From: Gammaproteobacteria bacterium
GTDB taxonomy: Bacteria; Pseudomonadota; Gammaproteobacteria; Granulosicoccales; Granulosicoccaceae
Assembly: GCA_002746645.1 (NCBI GenBank)
Contig: PDPU01000031.1
Location: 61,173 to 125,172, forward strand
Reading direction: 5' to 3'
DNA: 64,000 bases
In this document: positions 8,370-15,707 of the stretch, piece after piece
How positions within the stretch are numbered: position 1 is the stretch's first letter
Layout: each line of letters starts with the position of its first letter
Notes under the pieces: generated by a model
What the model was told of the DNA's origin: nothing
Databases searched by the model: none
Seen by the model: the letters and a program-made list of their open reading frames with translations, nothing else
Position numbers and translations under genes: made by a program

Positions 8370-8651
8370 ATGTCCCGGAAAGCCGCAGCACCTTCCCTCC
8401 TCACCAGCAGCGATGCTGTCGACCAGTCCGTGTTCAGCCCCATGGACGGCAGTCACAGTGCCTCGCCTCGCCGCCCGCTGATTCGCGAAAGCGAAGAGCG
8501 CTACATCTTCTACGGCAACTGGAGTCGCAGCGAACTGATCGACCAGGCGGCAGTGCTCGGCATCGAGTTCGCACCGGACATCAGCCGCGAAGGACTCATC
8601 CAACTGCTCGAAAGTCGTAACGCGACCATCGCCCGGCGACGCTTTCGTTGA
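8370..8651 (+). CDS. small protein with a SAP/Rho-N-like helical motif, function unknown
   Basis: 93 residues from ATG 8370; a shorter form from ATG 8442 is possible. The first 40 residues are low complexity. The second half, YIFYGNWSRSELIDQAAVLG followed by IEFAPDISREGLIQLLE, resembles a SAP or Rho-N-type helix-extended-loop-helix (SRSEL...A..LGI..), which in other proteins binds nucleic acid. It ends in a basic ARRRFR. It stands alone between a long gap and a convergent M48 gene. Coding character is good, but the function is a guess. Confidence 0.5.
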   Translation: MSRKAAAPSLLTSSDAVDQSVFSPMDGSHSASPRRPLIRESEERYIFYGNWSRSELIDQAAVLGIEFAPDISREGLIQLLESRNATIARRRFR

Positions 8652-8748
8652 CACGGCATCCGCCGCCCTGACGTCACGCGTCACGTACACAGACGCCCTT
8701 TCGCGCCGAAGCGGCAATCACCCGAGGAAGCCGATCGGGTATCCTGGG

Positions 8749-9624
8749 TCAGAGTCCGTATTCCTCGTGCACCTTGCCGTCGAGCCAGCGCTGGAGGCCT
8801 GCAGGCAGGGGGGTCAGTTCACCCGTGACAGACCAGCCATTGTCGGCGGCGTGCCTGGCAATCGCCGCAATGCGATCGTCATCGACGGGATGGCTGCTGC
8901 TGAATCGCTCGAGCCAGGAAGGGTAGTCGCCATCCGAACCGCGCGCCTCCGCCATGATCTCGAACAGGGCTGCAGCGCCGTTGACGTGACCATAATGACC
9001 ATTCAAGGCAGCGAGTGCCGCTTCGTCGGCGCGCGATTCCATGCCGCGCGTGAACTGTACGCCGGTGAGGCTGCCGGCCGTACCGAGTACATTGCTCGCG
9101 GCGCCCGAGTCACCGACGATCGCCAGCAGGGCCACGGTACTCGCCACACCGCCACCGAGACCCGAAATCGGATCGCGGTGCAGGATGTGGGCGATCTCGT
9201 GCGCCATGACCATGGCAAGCGCGTTCTCGCTCGGCATCCGTTCGATCAGCTCGCGATAGAACAGCAGATTGCCACCGATCGTGGCGAAGGCATTGAAGAC
9301 CGGCTCGTCCCGGTAGTTGACGGTCACGTCCATGTCCTCGGGCATCGGCATGTGCGCCATCATCCTGTCGGCAAGGTCATTGAGGTACAGCTCGATGTCA
9401 CTGTCGGACGGCACATCACCGAAGGCGTCATCGAAATGCTGTGCCACCCGTTTCTCGAACGAGAAGGGAATGAGCCTGGCCATCCAGGCACCCGATACCT
9501 GCAGCAAGGCAACCACCAGCACGAGAAGCACCACCGCCGCGATCAGGAACTTCGCGAGCTGACCCAGCGGATGCTCGCGACTGTAGTTGATGCCTTCCTC
9601 GGCCTGACGATTCTCGTACTTCAT
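8749..9624 (-). CDS. M48-family membrane metallopeptidase
   Basis: 291 residues. One N-terminal transmembrane helix (FLIAAVVLLVLVVALL at about 27-42) anchors a zinc peptidase domain with HEIAH at 142-146 and the third-ligand motif ESRAD at 196-200. It belongs to family M48 (HtpX / Oma1 / BepA / LoiP), which handles damaged membrane or envelope proteins. Topology suggests a periplasmic catalytic domain. It is the last gene of a minus-strand operon and overlaps the upstream YbjQ-like gene as ATGA. Which M48 subgroup it belongs to cannot be settled by eye. Confidence 0.88.
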   Translation of the reverse strand: MKYENRQAEEGINYSREHPLGQLAKFLIAAVVLLVLVVALLQVSGAWMARLIPFSFEKRVAQHFDDAFGDVPSDSDIELYLNDLADRMMAHMPMPEDMDVTVNYRDEPVFNAFATIGGNLLFYRELIERMPSENALAMVMAHEIAHILHRDPISGLGGGVASTVALLAIVGDSGAASNVLGTAGSLTGVQFTRGMESRADEAALAALNGHYGHVNGAAALFEIMAEARGSDGDYPSWLERFSSSHPVDDDRIAAIARHAADNGWSVTGELTPLPAGLQRWLDGKVHEEYGL

Positions 9625-10103
9625 CCGGGCGTGGTTTCGCTCCCGTGCGGGCTGGCCGGAATCACCGCCGTGCCGTAGGCCAGCACCTCGAGCGCGCCGG
9701 CACCGCGGCCACTTCCCGACACCGAGGCGGTCTGATATTTCACGTTGAACACGTAGCCCGCCTGCTTCCTGCGTGCTTCGTCCTTCATGCGCAGCATCGC
9801 TTCACGTCGTGCGCGATCGAGCATGGATTCATAAGGGGCGAGACGGCCACCGAAGAGAGTGATGAGCCCGGCAAGAAAGCGCTTGAAGTAGTCGGAAGCG
9901 ATGACCACGCTGCCGCTGACGAGTTCGTAGCGCTCGCCCGCTTCTGCCGGCGGGTTCTTGCTGGCCACGGCCGGAAGGTGCGCAAGGGCCTGTTCGCGGC
10001 GAATGATGTTCCTGAGGTGCCGTTTCTCGGCCAGGCGCCCGAAGCTGTAGCCGATTGCGAGCAGACTGACGAAGCCTAACGCCTGAACGATGACATCACT
10101 CAT
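9621..10103 (-). CDS. membrane-anchored YbjQ-like (UPF0145 / DUF74-type) protein
   Basis: 160 residues from ATG 10103 (MSDVIVQALGF), where an N-terminal transmembrane helix begins (VIVQALGFVSLLAIGYSFGR). Longer upstream starts overlap the previous gene too far. The domain contains SGSVVIASDYFKRFLAGLIT, SMLDRARREAMLRMKDEA and an AGYVFNVKYQTASV strand, matching the pentamer-forming YbjQ/UPF0145 fold, ending in the typical EVLAYGTAVIP. It overlaps the preceding ybjQ by 8 bp and the M48 peptidase by 4 bp. The family was called heavy-metal-binding on weak evidence; function is unknown. Confidence 0.75.
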   Translation of the reverse strand: MSDVIVQALGFVSLLAIGYSFGRLAEKRHLRNIIRREQALAHLPAVASKNPPAEAGERYELVSGSVVIASDYFKRFLAGLITLFGGRLAPYESMLDRARREAMLRMKDEARRKQAGYVFNVKYQTASVSGSGRGAGALEVLAYGTAVIPASPHGSETTPG

Positions 10104-10416
10104 CGACGAGTTCCACCGCCGTGCCATAGACGAAGATCTCGGCAGCACCCGCGGCGATGCTCGAAGTGCTGAAGCGCACGTTCAGTACCGCGTTGGCACC
10201 GACACTCTGCGCCTCCGCGAGAAGACGTTCGGTGGCTTCTTCACGGGAATCGGACAGAAGCTCCGTGTAACCCTTCAGTTCACCACCGAAGATGTTCTTG
10301 AGCGAGGCGGCAATGTCGCGTCCGACATGCTTGCTCCTGACCGAACTGCCCTGCACCACTCCGAGGTGGCGAGCAATCTTCTTGCCGGGATGGTATTCGA
10401 GGTTGGAAACGATCAT
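10096..10416 (-). CDS. ybjQ: YbjQ-family protein (UPF0145)
   Basis: 106 residues from ATG 10416 (MIVSNLEYHPGKKIARHLG). It has the family's standard pattern: VVQGSSVRSKHVGRDI, FGGELKGYTELL, SREEATERLLAEAQSVGANA and a final strand ending FVYGTAVEL. YbjQ proteins form small pentameric barrels of unknown role. It is the first gene of a three-gene minus-strand operon with a membrane-anchored paralogue and an M48 peptidase, which suggests a shared envelope-stress function. It is divergent from the nucleosidase-like gene at 10486. Confidence 0.85.
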   Translation of the reverse strand: MIVSNLEYHPGKKIARHLGVVQGSSVRSKHVGRDIAASLKNIFGGELKGYTELLSDSREEATERLLAEAQSVGANAVLNVRFSTSSIAAGAAEIFVYGTAVELVDE

Positions 10417-10485
10417 CGGGAGGCAGTCCTGCAATTCGGGCGACAGCGCGAGTGTATCCTAGAGCCACGGGCCTTGAACAACTCC

Positions 10486-11385
10486 ATGAACCTGACTTGC
10501 CTCGTTACCGCACTCGCCGCCGAGTCTCGGCCGCTGATCGACCACTTTCAACTGAAAGGTGTCGATGCCGGTGCGCTGAAACTGTATCGGGGCGATGACA
10601 TCCTGCTGCTCGAAACCGGTATCGGCAAACTCGCGGCAGCCAGTGCCCTGTCGGCGCTGTTCGAGCGCGAACGCGGGGTGCGCCAGGTATTCAACATCGG
10701 CATTGCCGGTGGCAGGGCACCGTTCGGACAATGGTATCTCGCCGCCTCGGTCGAAGACGCCGGCAGCGGCCGCCGGACCTACCCGCATCTGCCACCGCTG
10801 CGTACCACGAAAGGCATCCCGGCATTGGCCGTGCGCACGCTCGACCGCCCGTCGGACGACTATGCCGAGGATGCTCTCTTCGACATGGAACTCGCAGGCA
10901 TCGCCCATGCTGCATTGCGGCACCTCGACACCAGTGCGCTGCACGCGCTGAAGGTTGTCTCGGACAATCCCGAGAGCGACATGGCGAGCGTCGATCGCGA
11001 GCGCGTCACGGCCCTCGTCGCGAGTGGTCTGGAGATCGTCACGGCGCTCATCGAGTGGATGCGCAGCATCGACCATGTCGATGTCGAGGATCGCCGGCTC
11101 ATCGAGCAATGGTTGACGGAGGCAGACCACCGCATGCATCTCTCGACCTATCAGTTCAGGTGGCTCCGGCGCATCATCGAACGCCACGTGGCCCTGCACG
11201 GTACCGTGCCCGATCTCGACGCACTGATGGCTCCGGACCGGCACGCCAACGGATCGACAGACCGTCGGCAACCCGGCGGCAGCGGCGCCGTGCGACACGC
11301 CTCCGCCAAGAGCGCGACCAAGGCGCGCCTCGCCGCACTCGAGCAGGCACTCGATGCAGCAACCGCCAGCGGACTCTCTGCCTGA
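10486..11385 (+). CDS. nucleoside phosphorylase / MTA-SAH nucleosidase-like protein
   Basis: 299 residues from ATG 10486 (MNLTCLVTALAAESRPLIDH); the frame is open further upstream, but that part lies antisense to ybjQ. Motifs of the PNP/UDP superfamily are present: ETGIGKLAAASALSAL, NIGIAGG and LKVVSDNPESD, the segment that usually carries the catalytic Asp. The N-terminal two thirds match 5'-methylthioadenosine/SAH nucleosidase-type enzymes. The last 100 residues are an extra helical, basic extension. The substrate is unknown. It is followed 7 bp later by the SPL-family gene, so the two are very likely co-transcribed. Confidence 0.75.
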   Translation: MNLTCLVTALAAESRPLIDHFQLKGVDAGALKLYRGDDILLLETGIGKLAAASALSALFERERGVRQVFNIGIAGGRAPFGQWYLAASVEDAGSGRRTYPHLPPLRTTKGIPALAVRTLDRPSDDYAEDALFDMELAGIAHAALRHLDTSALHALKVVSDNPESDMASVDRERVTALVASGLEIVTALIEWMRSIDHVDVEDRRLIEQWLTEADHRMHLSTYQFRWLRRIIERHVALHGTVPDLDALMAPDRHANGSTDRRQPGGSGAVRHASAKSATKARLAALEQALDAATASGLSA

Positions 11386-11392
11386 GGCGGCA

Positions 11393-12376
11393 ATGGACAC
11401 GATCTACATCGAGAACGAGATCGCCGAACACCCGCGAGCGCGCAGGATACTCAAGCGCTTCCCGCGTGCACGACGGATCCCCATCAAGCGTTACGGCGAT
11501 GTGTTCAATGCGCCGATGCAGAACTTCCGCGCCCAGAAGCGAAACCCGGCGCTGATTCTTGCCGGCAAGCATGGCCGGCGGGTGCACCCGACCCCACCCG
11601 AGTACCACATCGGTGGCAGGAGAAACTTCTACTTCTCGCACATGCTGAACTGCGTGTACGACTGCCGCTACTGCTTCCTGCAGGGCATGTACCGCTCGGC
11701 CAACCACGTGGTGTTCGTGAACCACGAGGACTTCTTCCGCGACATTGCGGCAACGAGTCGCGAGGCAACGGAGCGCGCGTTCTTCTTTTCCGGCTACGAG
11801 TGCGATTCACTGGCGCTCGACCCGGTCACGGGTTTTGTCGATTCGGCGCTCGACGCCTTTGCGGCGCTGCCCGAAGCCACGCTGGAAATTCGCACCAAGA
11901 GCACGCAGATACGTCCACTGCTCAGACGCAAGGCCCTGACCAACGTGGTGGTCGCCTTCAGCCTCTCGCCCACCGGCATTGCGGCGAACGAAGAGCAGGG
12001 AGCACCATCGCTCGCCAAACGCCTTGATGCCCTGACGACACTCCAGGAAGCCGGCTGGTTGATCGGGCTGCGCTTCGACCCACTGTTGCTGGTGCCCGAT
12101 TTCGCCACTGTCTACGGCGACTTCTTCGACGCGGTTGCCGCCAGACTCGACATGACTACCGTTCATTCCGTCAGTATCGGCGAATTTCGCCTGCCCACGC
12201 GGTTTCACCGTCGACTCGTCAGACTGTACCCTGACGCAAGGCTTCTGGCTGCGCCCATGAACGAGCAGAACGGGCTGGTTTCCTACCCCGTTGCCGAACG
12301 CACGGCAATGCGCGAGTTCTGCCTGGACGCACTCTCGAGACACATTCGTGATGACCAGCTCTTCCCCTGCAGCTGA
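11393..12376 (+). CDS. splB: radical-SAM protein of the spore photoproduct lyase family
   Basis: 327 residues from ATG 11393, preceded by GAGGCGG. The radical-SAM cluster motif is CVYDCRYC (C87, C91, C94), followed by FLQGMYRSANHVVFVN, the typical SPL arrangement. Cys137 in GYECDSLAL sits where Bacillus SplB has its hydrogen-donor Cys141 (43 residues after the third cluster cysteine, against 44 in Bacillus). In Bacillus the enzyme reverses 5-thyminyl-5,6-dihydrothymine in UV-damaged spores. A non-sporulating host suggests DNA repair of an unproven lesion. It overlaps the SDR gene by 26 bp. Confidence 0.82.
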   Translation: MDTIYIENEIAEHPRARRILKRFPRARRIPIKRYGDVFNAPMQNFRAQKRNPALILAGKHGRRVHPTPPEYHIGGRRNFYFSHMLNCVYDCRYCFLQGMYRSANHVVFVNHEDFFRDIAATSREATERAFFFSGYECDSLALDPVTGFVDSALDAFAALPEATLEIRTKSTQIRPLLRRKALTNVVVAFSLSPTGIAANEEQGAPSLAKRLDALTTLQEAGWLIGLRFDPLLLVPDFATVYGDFFDAVAARLDMTTVHSVSIGEFRLPTRFHRRLVRLYPDARLLAAPMNEQNGLVSYPVAERTAMREFCLDALSRHIRDDQLFPCS

Positions 12377-13082
12377 GGCGCGTTGCGCTCTCGTCACCGG
12401 CACGAGTCGCGGCATCGGCCGGGCGATTGCCGAACGCCTGCTCACCCGCGGCCATGCCGTCGTCGGCCTTGCGCGCGGCAGTGCGGACATCGCGCATCCG
12501 GCCTTTCACGAAGTCACGATCGATCTGGCCGATCTCGTCTCGCTGCCCGGACGCATCGATGGCATTCTGGCGGAACATCCGATCGACGCACTGATCTGCA
12601 ACGCCGGTGCGGGACGCTTCGGCACACTCGAAACCTTCAGCGCCCGTCAGATCGAAGCGGCAATCGCGCTGAACCTCGTCAGCCCGCTCGTCGTCTGCCG
12701 ACAATGCGTGGCGCGGCTCCGTCAGACACCGAGAAGCGACATCGTGTTCATCGGTTCGGAAAGCGCACTGCGCGCAAAACGCCAGGGCAGTCTCTACAGC
12801 GCGGCGAAATTCGGCCTGCGTGGCGCCGCCCAGGCCCTCCGCGACGAGCTTGCCGGCAGCAACTGCCATGTCGGCATCGTGCAACCCGGCATGGTCAGAA
12901 GCAGCTTCTTCGACACGCTGAACTTCGAACCGGGGCCGGAAACCGCCCATGCGCTGGTGCCGAGCGATGTCGCCGATGCCGTCATGCAACTGCTCGACGC
13001 GCCCGATCATGCCATCATCGAGGAACTCGTCGTGAAGCCCCGCCAGCATGTGGTGAACAAGCGCCCGCAACGCAACCTATAA
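12351..13082 (+). CDS. short-chain dehydrogenase/reductase
   Basis: 243 residues from ATG 12351, overlapping the SPL gene by 26 bp. Classical SDR features are TGTSRGIGRAIA (cofactor glycine motif), CNAGAGRFG, the catalytic serine in IGSESA and YSAAK (Tyr-x-x-x-Lys). A short basic tail ends the protein. The substrate cannot be predicted. The overlap puts it in the same transcript as the nucleosidase-like and SPL-family genes, but a joint pathway is only inferred. Confidence 0.88.
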   Translation: MTSSSPAAEARCALVTGTSRGIGRAIAERLLTRGHAVVGLARGSADIAHPAFHEVTIDLADLVSLPGRIDGILAEHPIDALICNAGAGRFGTLETFSARQIEAAIALNLVSPLVVCRQCVARLRQTPRSDIVFIGSESALRAKRQGSLYSAAKFGLRGAAQALRDELAGSNCHVGIVQPGMVRSSFFDTLNFEPGPETAHALVPSDVADAVMQLLDAPDHAIIEELVVKPRQHVVNKRPQRNL

Positions 13083-13083
13083 T
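13078..13083 (+). promoter_or_regulatory. candidate -10 box just before the SLC13 gene
   Basis: TATAAT lies 10 bp before the ATG at 13094. A weak TGAACA (13054-13059) stands 18 bp upstream of it. If used, the transcript would be nearly leaderless. It overlaps the end of the SDR gene, so chance is not excluded. Confidence 0.25.
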
Positions 13084-13093
13084 CCGCTGAATC

Positions 13094-14869
13094 ATGACCA
13101 TCGATCAGATCAGTATCGTCGTCATTCTCACGGTGACCATGTGCCTGTTCGTCTGGAACCGCTGGCGCTACGACGTCGTCGCGGGCATCGCGCTCCTGAG
13201 CGCCGTGTTCGTCGGCGTGATACCAACCGACCATGCCTTCGAAGGCTTCTCTCACCCGGCCGTCATCACCGTGGCGGCTGTCCTCGTGATCAGTCAGGCG
13301 CTGCAGTCCTCGGGCGTGGTGGAACTGTTTCTGAAGTTCCTCGCACCCGCGCGCGGGCGGTTGCTGACCCAGCTCGGCGCCAACTGCGGCGTGACCGCCT
13401 TTCTCTCGGTGTTCATGAACAACATCGGTGCGCTTGCGCTGATGCTGCCGATCACGCTTCGCGATGCTGCCAAGGCCAAACGTTCGGCGGCGAAGCTTCT
13501 GATGCCGCTCTCCTTTGCGAGCCTTCTCGGCGGGCTCGTGAGTCTCATCGGTACGCCACCGAACATCATCATCGCCACCTTCCGCGCCGACAATGTCGGC
13601 GAGCCCTATGGCATGTTCGACTACACACCGGTCGGTCTCGCGGTGGCAGCGAGCGGCATCACCTTTCTCGTCCTGCTCGGCTGGCGTCTTCTGCCGAACC
13701 GCCTGGCGGAACAGAATGCCAATGCCGAAACGTCCAGCGTGGCACGCTACATGACCGAAATCCGCATTCCCGAGGATTCTCCCCTCGTGGGTACCTCGGT
13801 GATCGATCTCGAGGCGCGCTGTGACCACGAGGCCTCGGTCATGGCCATCATTCGCAATGATCGCAGGCGCCTCGCGCCACCGGCCATCGAACGTCTGCTC
13901 GCCCATGACATCCTCATCGTCGAAGGGGAAAGCGACGCGCTGCAACCACTCTTTGCCGATTCGAGCCTCGTCGAGGCCGGCGACGGCGAGGTCGATACGG
14001 AGCTGCTGAAGTCGCCGGATGTACGCGTGATCGAAGCGGTGGTGATGCCGAACTCGCTCATCGAAGGCGAGTCGATGCGTGCCATCAGCATGCACGAACG
14101 CTTCGGCGTGAACCTTCTCGGTGTGGCCCGCGAAGGACGGCCTTCACGCGCGCGTCTCCGTACGGTGCGCTTCCGCACGGGCGACGTGCTCCTGCTGCAG
14201 GGGGAGAACAACGCGCTCGAAGAAATGTGCAGGTCGCTCAGCATCCTCGCCGCCAAGCAGCGCATCGCCGACATCAAGCAGCGTCGTGGCGCGATCCTGA
14301 TACCCTCGGTATTCGCCGCCGGCATTCTCGCTGCTGCCTTCGACATCGTACCGATCCAGATCGCCTTCACCGCCGTGGTGGGTCTGCTCGTGCTGCTGCG
14401 CATGGTGTCGCTCCGGGAAGCCTATCGCAGCATCGAATGGCCGATCATCGTGCTGCTCGGTTTCCTGATCCCGGTCGGCGAAGCACTGCAGACCACGGGC
14501 ACCACGGAGCTCATCGCCGCAAGCATCGTGTCCATTGCCGACGCGGTACCGTTGTGGGCACTGCTGACCATCATCATGGCCTGCTCGATGCTGCTGTCGG
14601 ACCTCGTGCACAACACACCTACCGCCGTGCTCATGGCGCCGATTGCCTACAGCATGAGCCAGCAGCTCGGGCTCCCGCCGGACCCCTTCCTCATGACCGT
14701 TGCCATCGGCGCGGCCTCCCCCTACCTCACACCCATCGGTCATCAGTCGAACACGCTCGTCATGGGCCCGGGTGGCTATCGCTTCGGCGACTACTGGCGG
14801 CTCGGCCTGCCGCTCGACATCCTCATCATCGCCGTGGCCGTGCCGATGATTCTCTGGGTGTGGATGTGA
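13094..14869 (+). CDS. SLC13-family anion transporter with two RCK_C (TrkA-C) domains
   Basis: 591 residues. About five transmembrane helices at the N-terminus, with the family loop SLIGTPPNIIIATF, are followed by a cytosolic insert of two TrkA-C/RCK_C domains (about 215-285 and 300-385; the second contains SMHERFGVNLLGVAREG). The second membrane half ends in LTPIGHQSNTLVMGPGGYRF. This is the layout of SLC13-type (DASS/ArsB-like) permeases with ligand-sensing RCK_C inserts, usually annotated for sulfate or dicarboxylate. The substrate is unproven. No clear Shine-Dalgarno precedes the ATG. Confidence 0.88.
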   Translation: MTIDQISIVVILTVTMCLFVWNRWRYDVVAGIALLSAVFVGVIPTDHAFEGFSHPAVITVAAVLVISQALQSSGVVELFLKFLAPARGRLLTQLGANCGVTAFLSVFMNNIGALALMLPITLRDAAKAKRSAAKLLMPLSFASLLGGLVSLIGTPPNIIIATFRADNVGEPYGMFDYTPVGLAVAASGITFLVLLGWRLLPNRLAEQNANAETSSVARYMTEIRIPEDSPLVGTSVIDLEARCDHEASVMAIIRNDRRRLAPPAIERLLAHDILIVEGESDALQPLFADSSLVEAGDGEVDTELLKSPDVRVIEAVVMPNSLIEGESMRAISMHERFGVNLLGVAREGRPSRARLRTVRFRTGDVLLLQGENNALEEMCRSLSILAAKQRIADIKQRRGAILIPSVFAAGILAAAFDIVPIQIAFTAVVGLLVLLRMVSLREAYRSIEWPIIVLLGFLIPVGEALQTTGTTELIAASIVSIADAVPLWALLTIIMACSMLLSDLVHNTPTAVLMAPIAYSMSQQLGLPPDPFLMTVAIGAASPYLTPIGHQSNTLVMGPGGYRFGDYWRLGLPLDILIIAVAVPMILWVWM

Positions 14870-14927
14870 TGCAGACTCGCCTCGCCACCACGCGGCGGTT
14901 CGCGACCGGCGGCAGGCGAGCGGCGAC

Positions 14928-15563
14928 ATGAGCAGGCATCGTCGTCTCGTGGACGAATTCACCGAGATCCTCGAACCCGACCCCGAAGAATTCCATCGCT
15001 ACCACGACGTGCCGGGCATCGAGGTCAGGCACCGGGCTGCCGTGCTGATGGGCTTCGTATGGCACGAGAACGCCTGGCAGATGCTGTTCATCCGCCGAGC
15101 GCACAACACACGCGATCGTCACAGCGGTCAGGTGGCGTTTCCGGGCGGTCGCGCCGAGGCCACGGATGCCTCGCTGGCCGATACCGCGTTGCGTGAGACC
15201 GAAGAGGAAATCGGCCTGCCGCGCCGGAACATCACCGTGCTTGCCGAACTCGAGAGCTACACCACTCTCAGTGGTTATCGCGTCACCCCCATCGCTGCCG
15301 TCATCGATCACTGGCCATTGCCGCTCGTTCTCCAGGAGAGTGAAGTGGCTCACGTCTTCCTCATGCCACTTGCCTGGCTGCAGGATCCGGCCAACGTGAG
15401 TCTGCGCGCGCGCCCCGACTCCGCCATCGCCCACCGCCATCCGGTGGTGGTGTTCGAAGCCTTCGGTGAAGACGTGTTGTGGGGGGCGACGGCGCGTATG
15501 GTCATGCATGCCCTCAAGGCCCTGGCCGACAGCACGCTGATCCTGCCTCGGTCACACCCGTAG
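14928..15563 (+). CDS. nudL: Nudix hydrolase, NudL-type CoA pyrophosphatase
   Basis: 211 residues. The CoA-enzyme signature LFIRRAHNTRDRHSGQVAFP runs straight into the Nudix box (GG at 73-74, REtEEEiG at 89-96). This is the NudL/UPF0035 arrangement (LTxRSxxLRxHxGQVAFPGG in E. coli). It is predicted to cleave CoA or its derivatives to a phosphopantetheine and a 3',5'-ADP; the E. coli protein is poorly characterised biochemically. The stop codon lies inside a 12-bp tandem repeat. Confidence 0.85.
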   Translation: MSRHRRLVDEFTEILEPDPEEFHRYHDVPGIEVRHRAAVLMGFVWHENAWQMLFIRRAHNTRDRHSGQVAFPGGRAEATDASLADTALRETEEEIGLPRRNITVLAELESYTTLSGYRVTPIAAVIDHWPLPLVLQESEVAHVFLMPLAWLQDPANVSLRARPDSAIAHRHPVVVFEAFGEDVLWGATARMVMHALKALADSTLILPRSHP

Positions 15564-15624
15564 TCACACCCGTAGCCGCAACCACGCCCGCAGCCGTAGC
15601 CAAGCCCGTAGTCGCAGCCGAAAC
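15553..15624. repeat. six degenerate 12-bp tandem units across the nudL stop codon
   Basis: Units beginning CACACCCGTAGT (15553), CACACCCGTAGC, CGCAACCACGCC, CGCAGCCGTAGC, CAAGCCCGTAGT and CGCAGCCGAAAC run head to tail. The first unit contains the TAG stop (15561-15563) of the Nudix gene. Confidence 0.65.
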
Positions 15625-15707
15625 ACAGAACCACGGCGCAAACCGCAACCTTCACCTCAAATCGGTTTGTTCACACGCCGCTAAGTCCGCTCGTGGAATC
15701 GAACGAG

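Noticed and set aside
7886..8481. Plus-strand frames of 110-196 aa in the gap before 8370
   Set aside because: Three frames overlap each other with Cys/His/Ser/Arg-rich nonsense and no RBS; treated as intergenic.
8749..8751. Terminator after the M48 operon
   Set aside because: No stem with a T-run was found in 8652-8748 on the minus strand.
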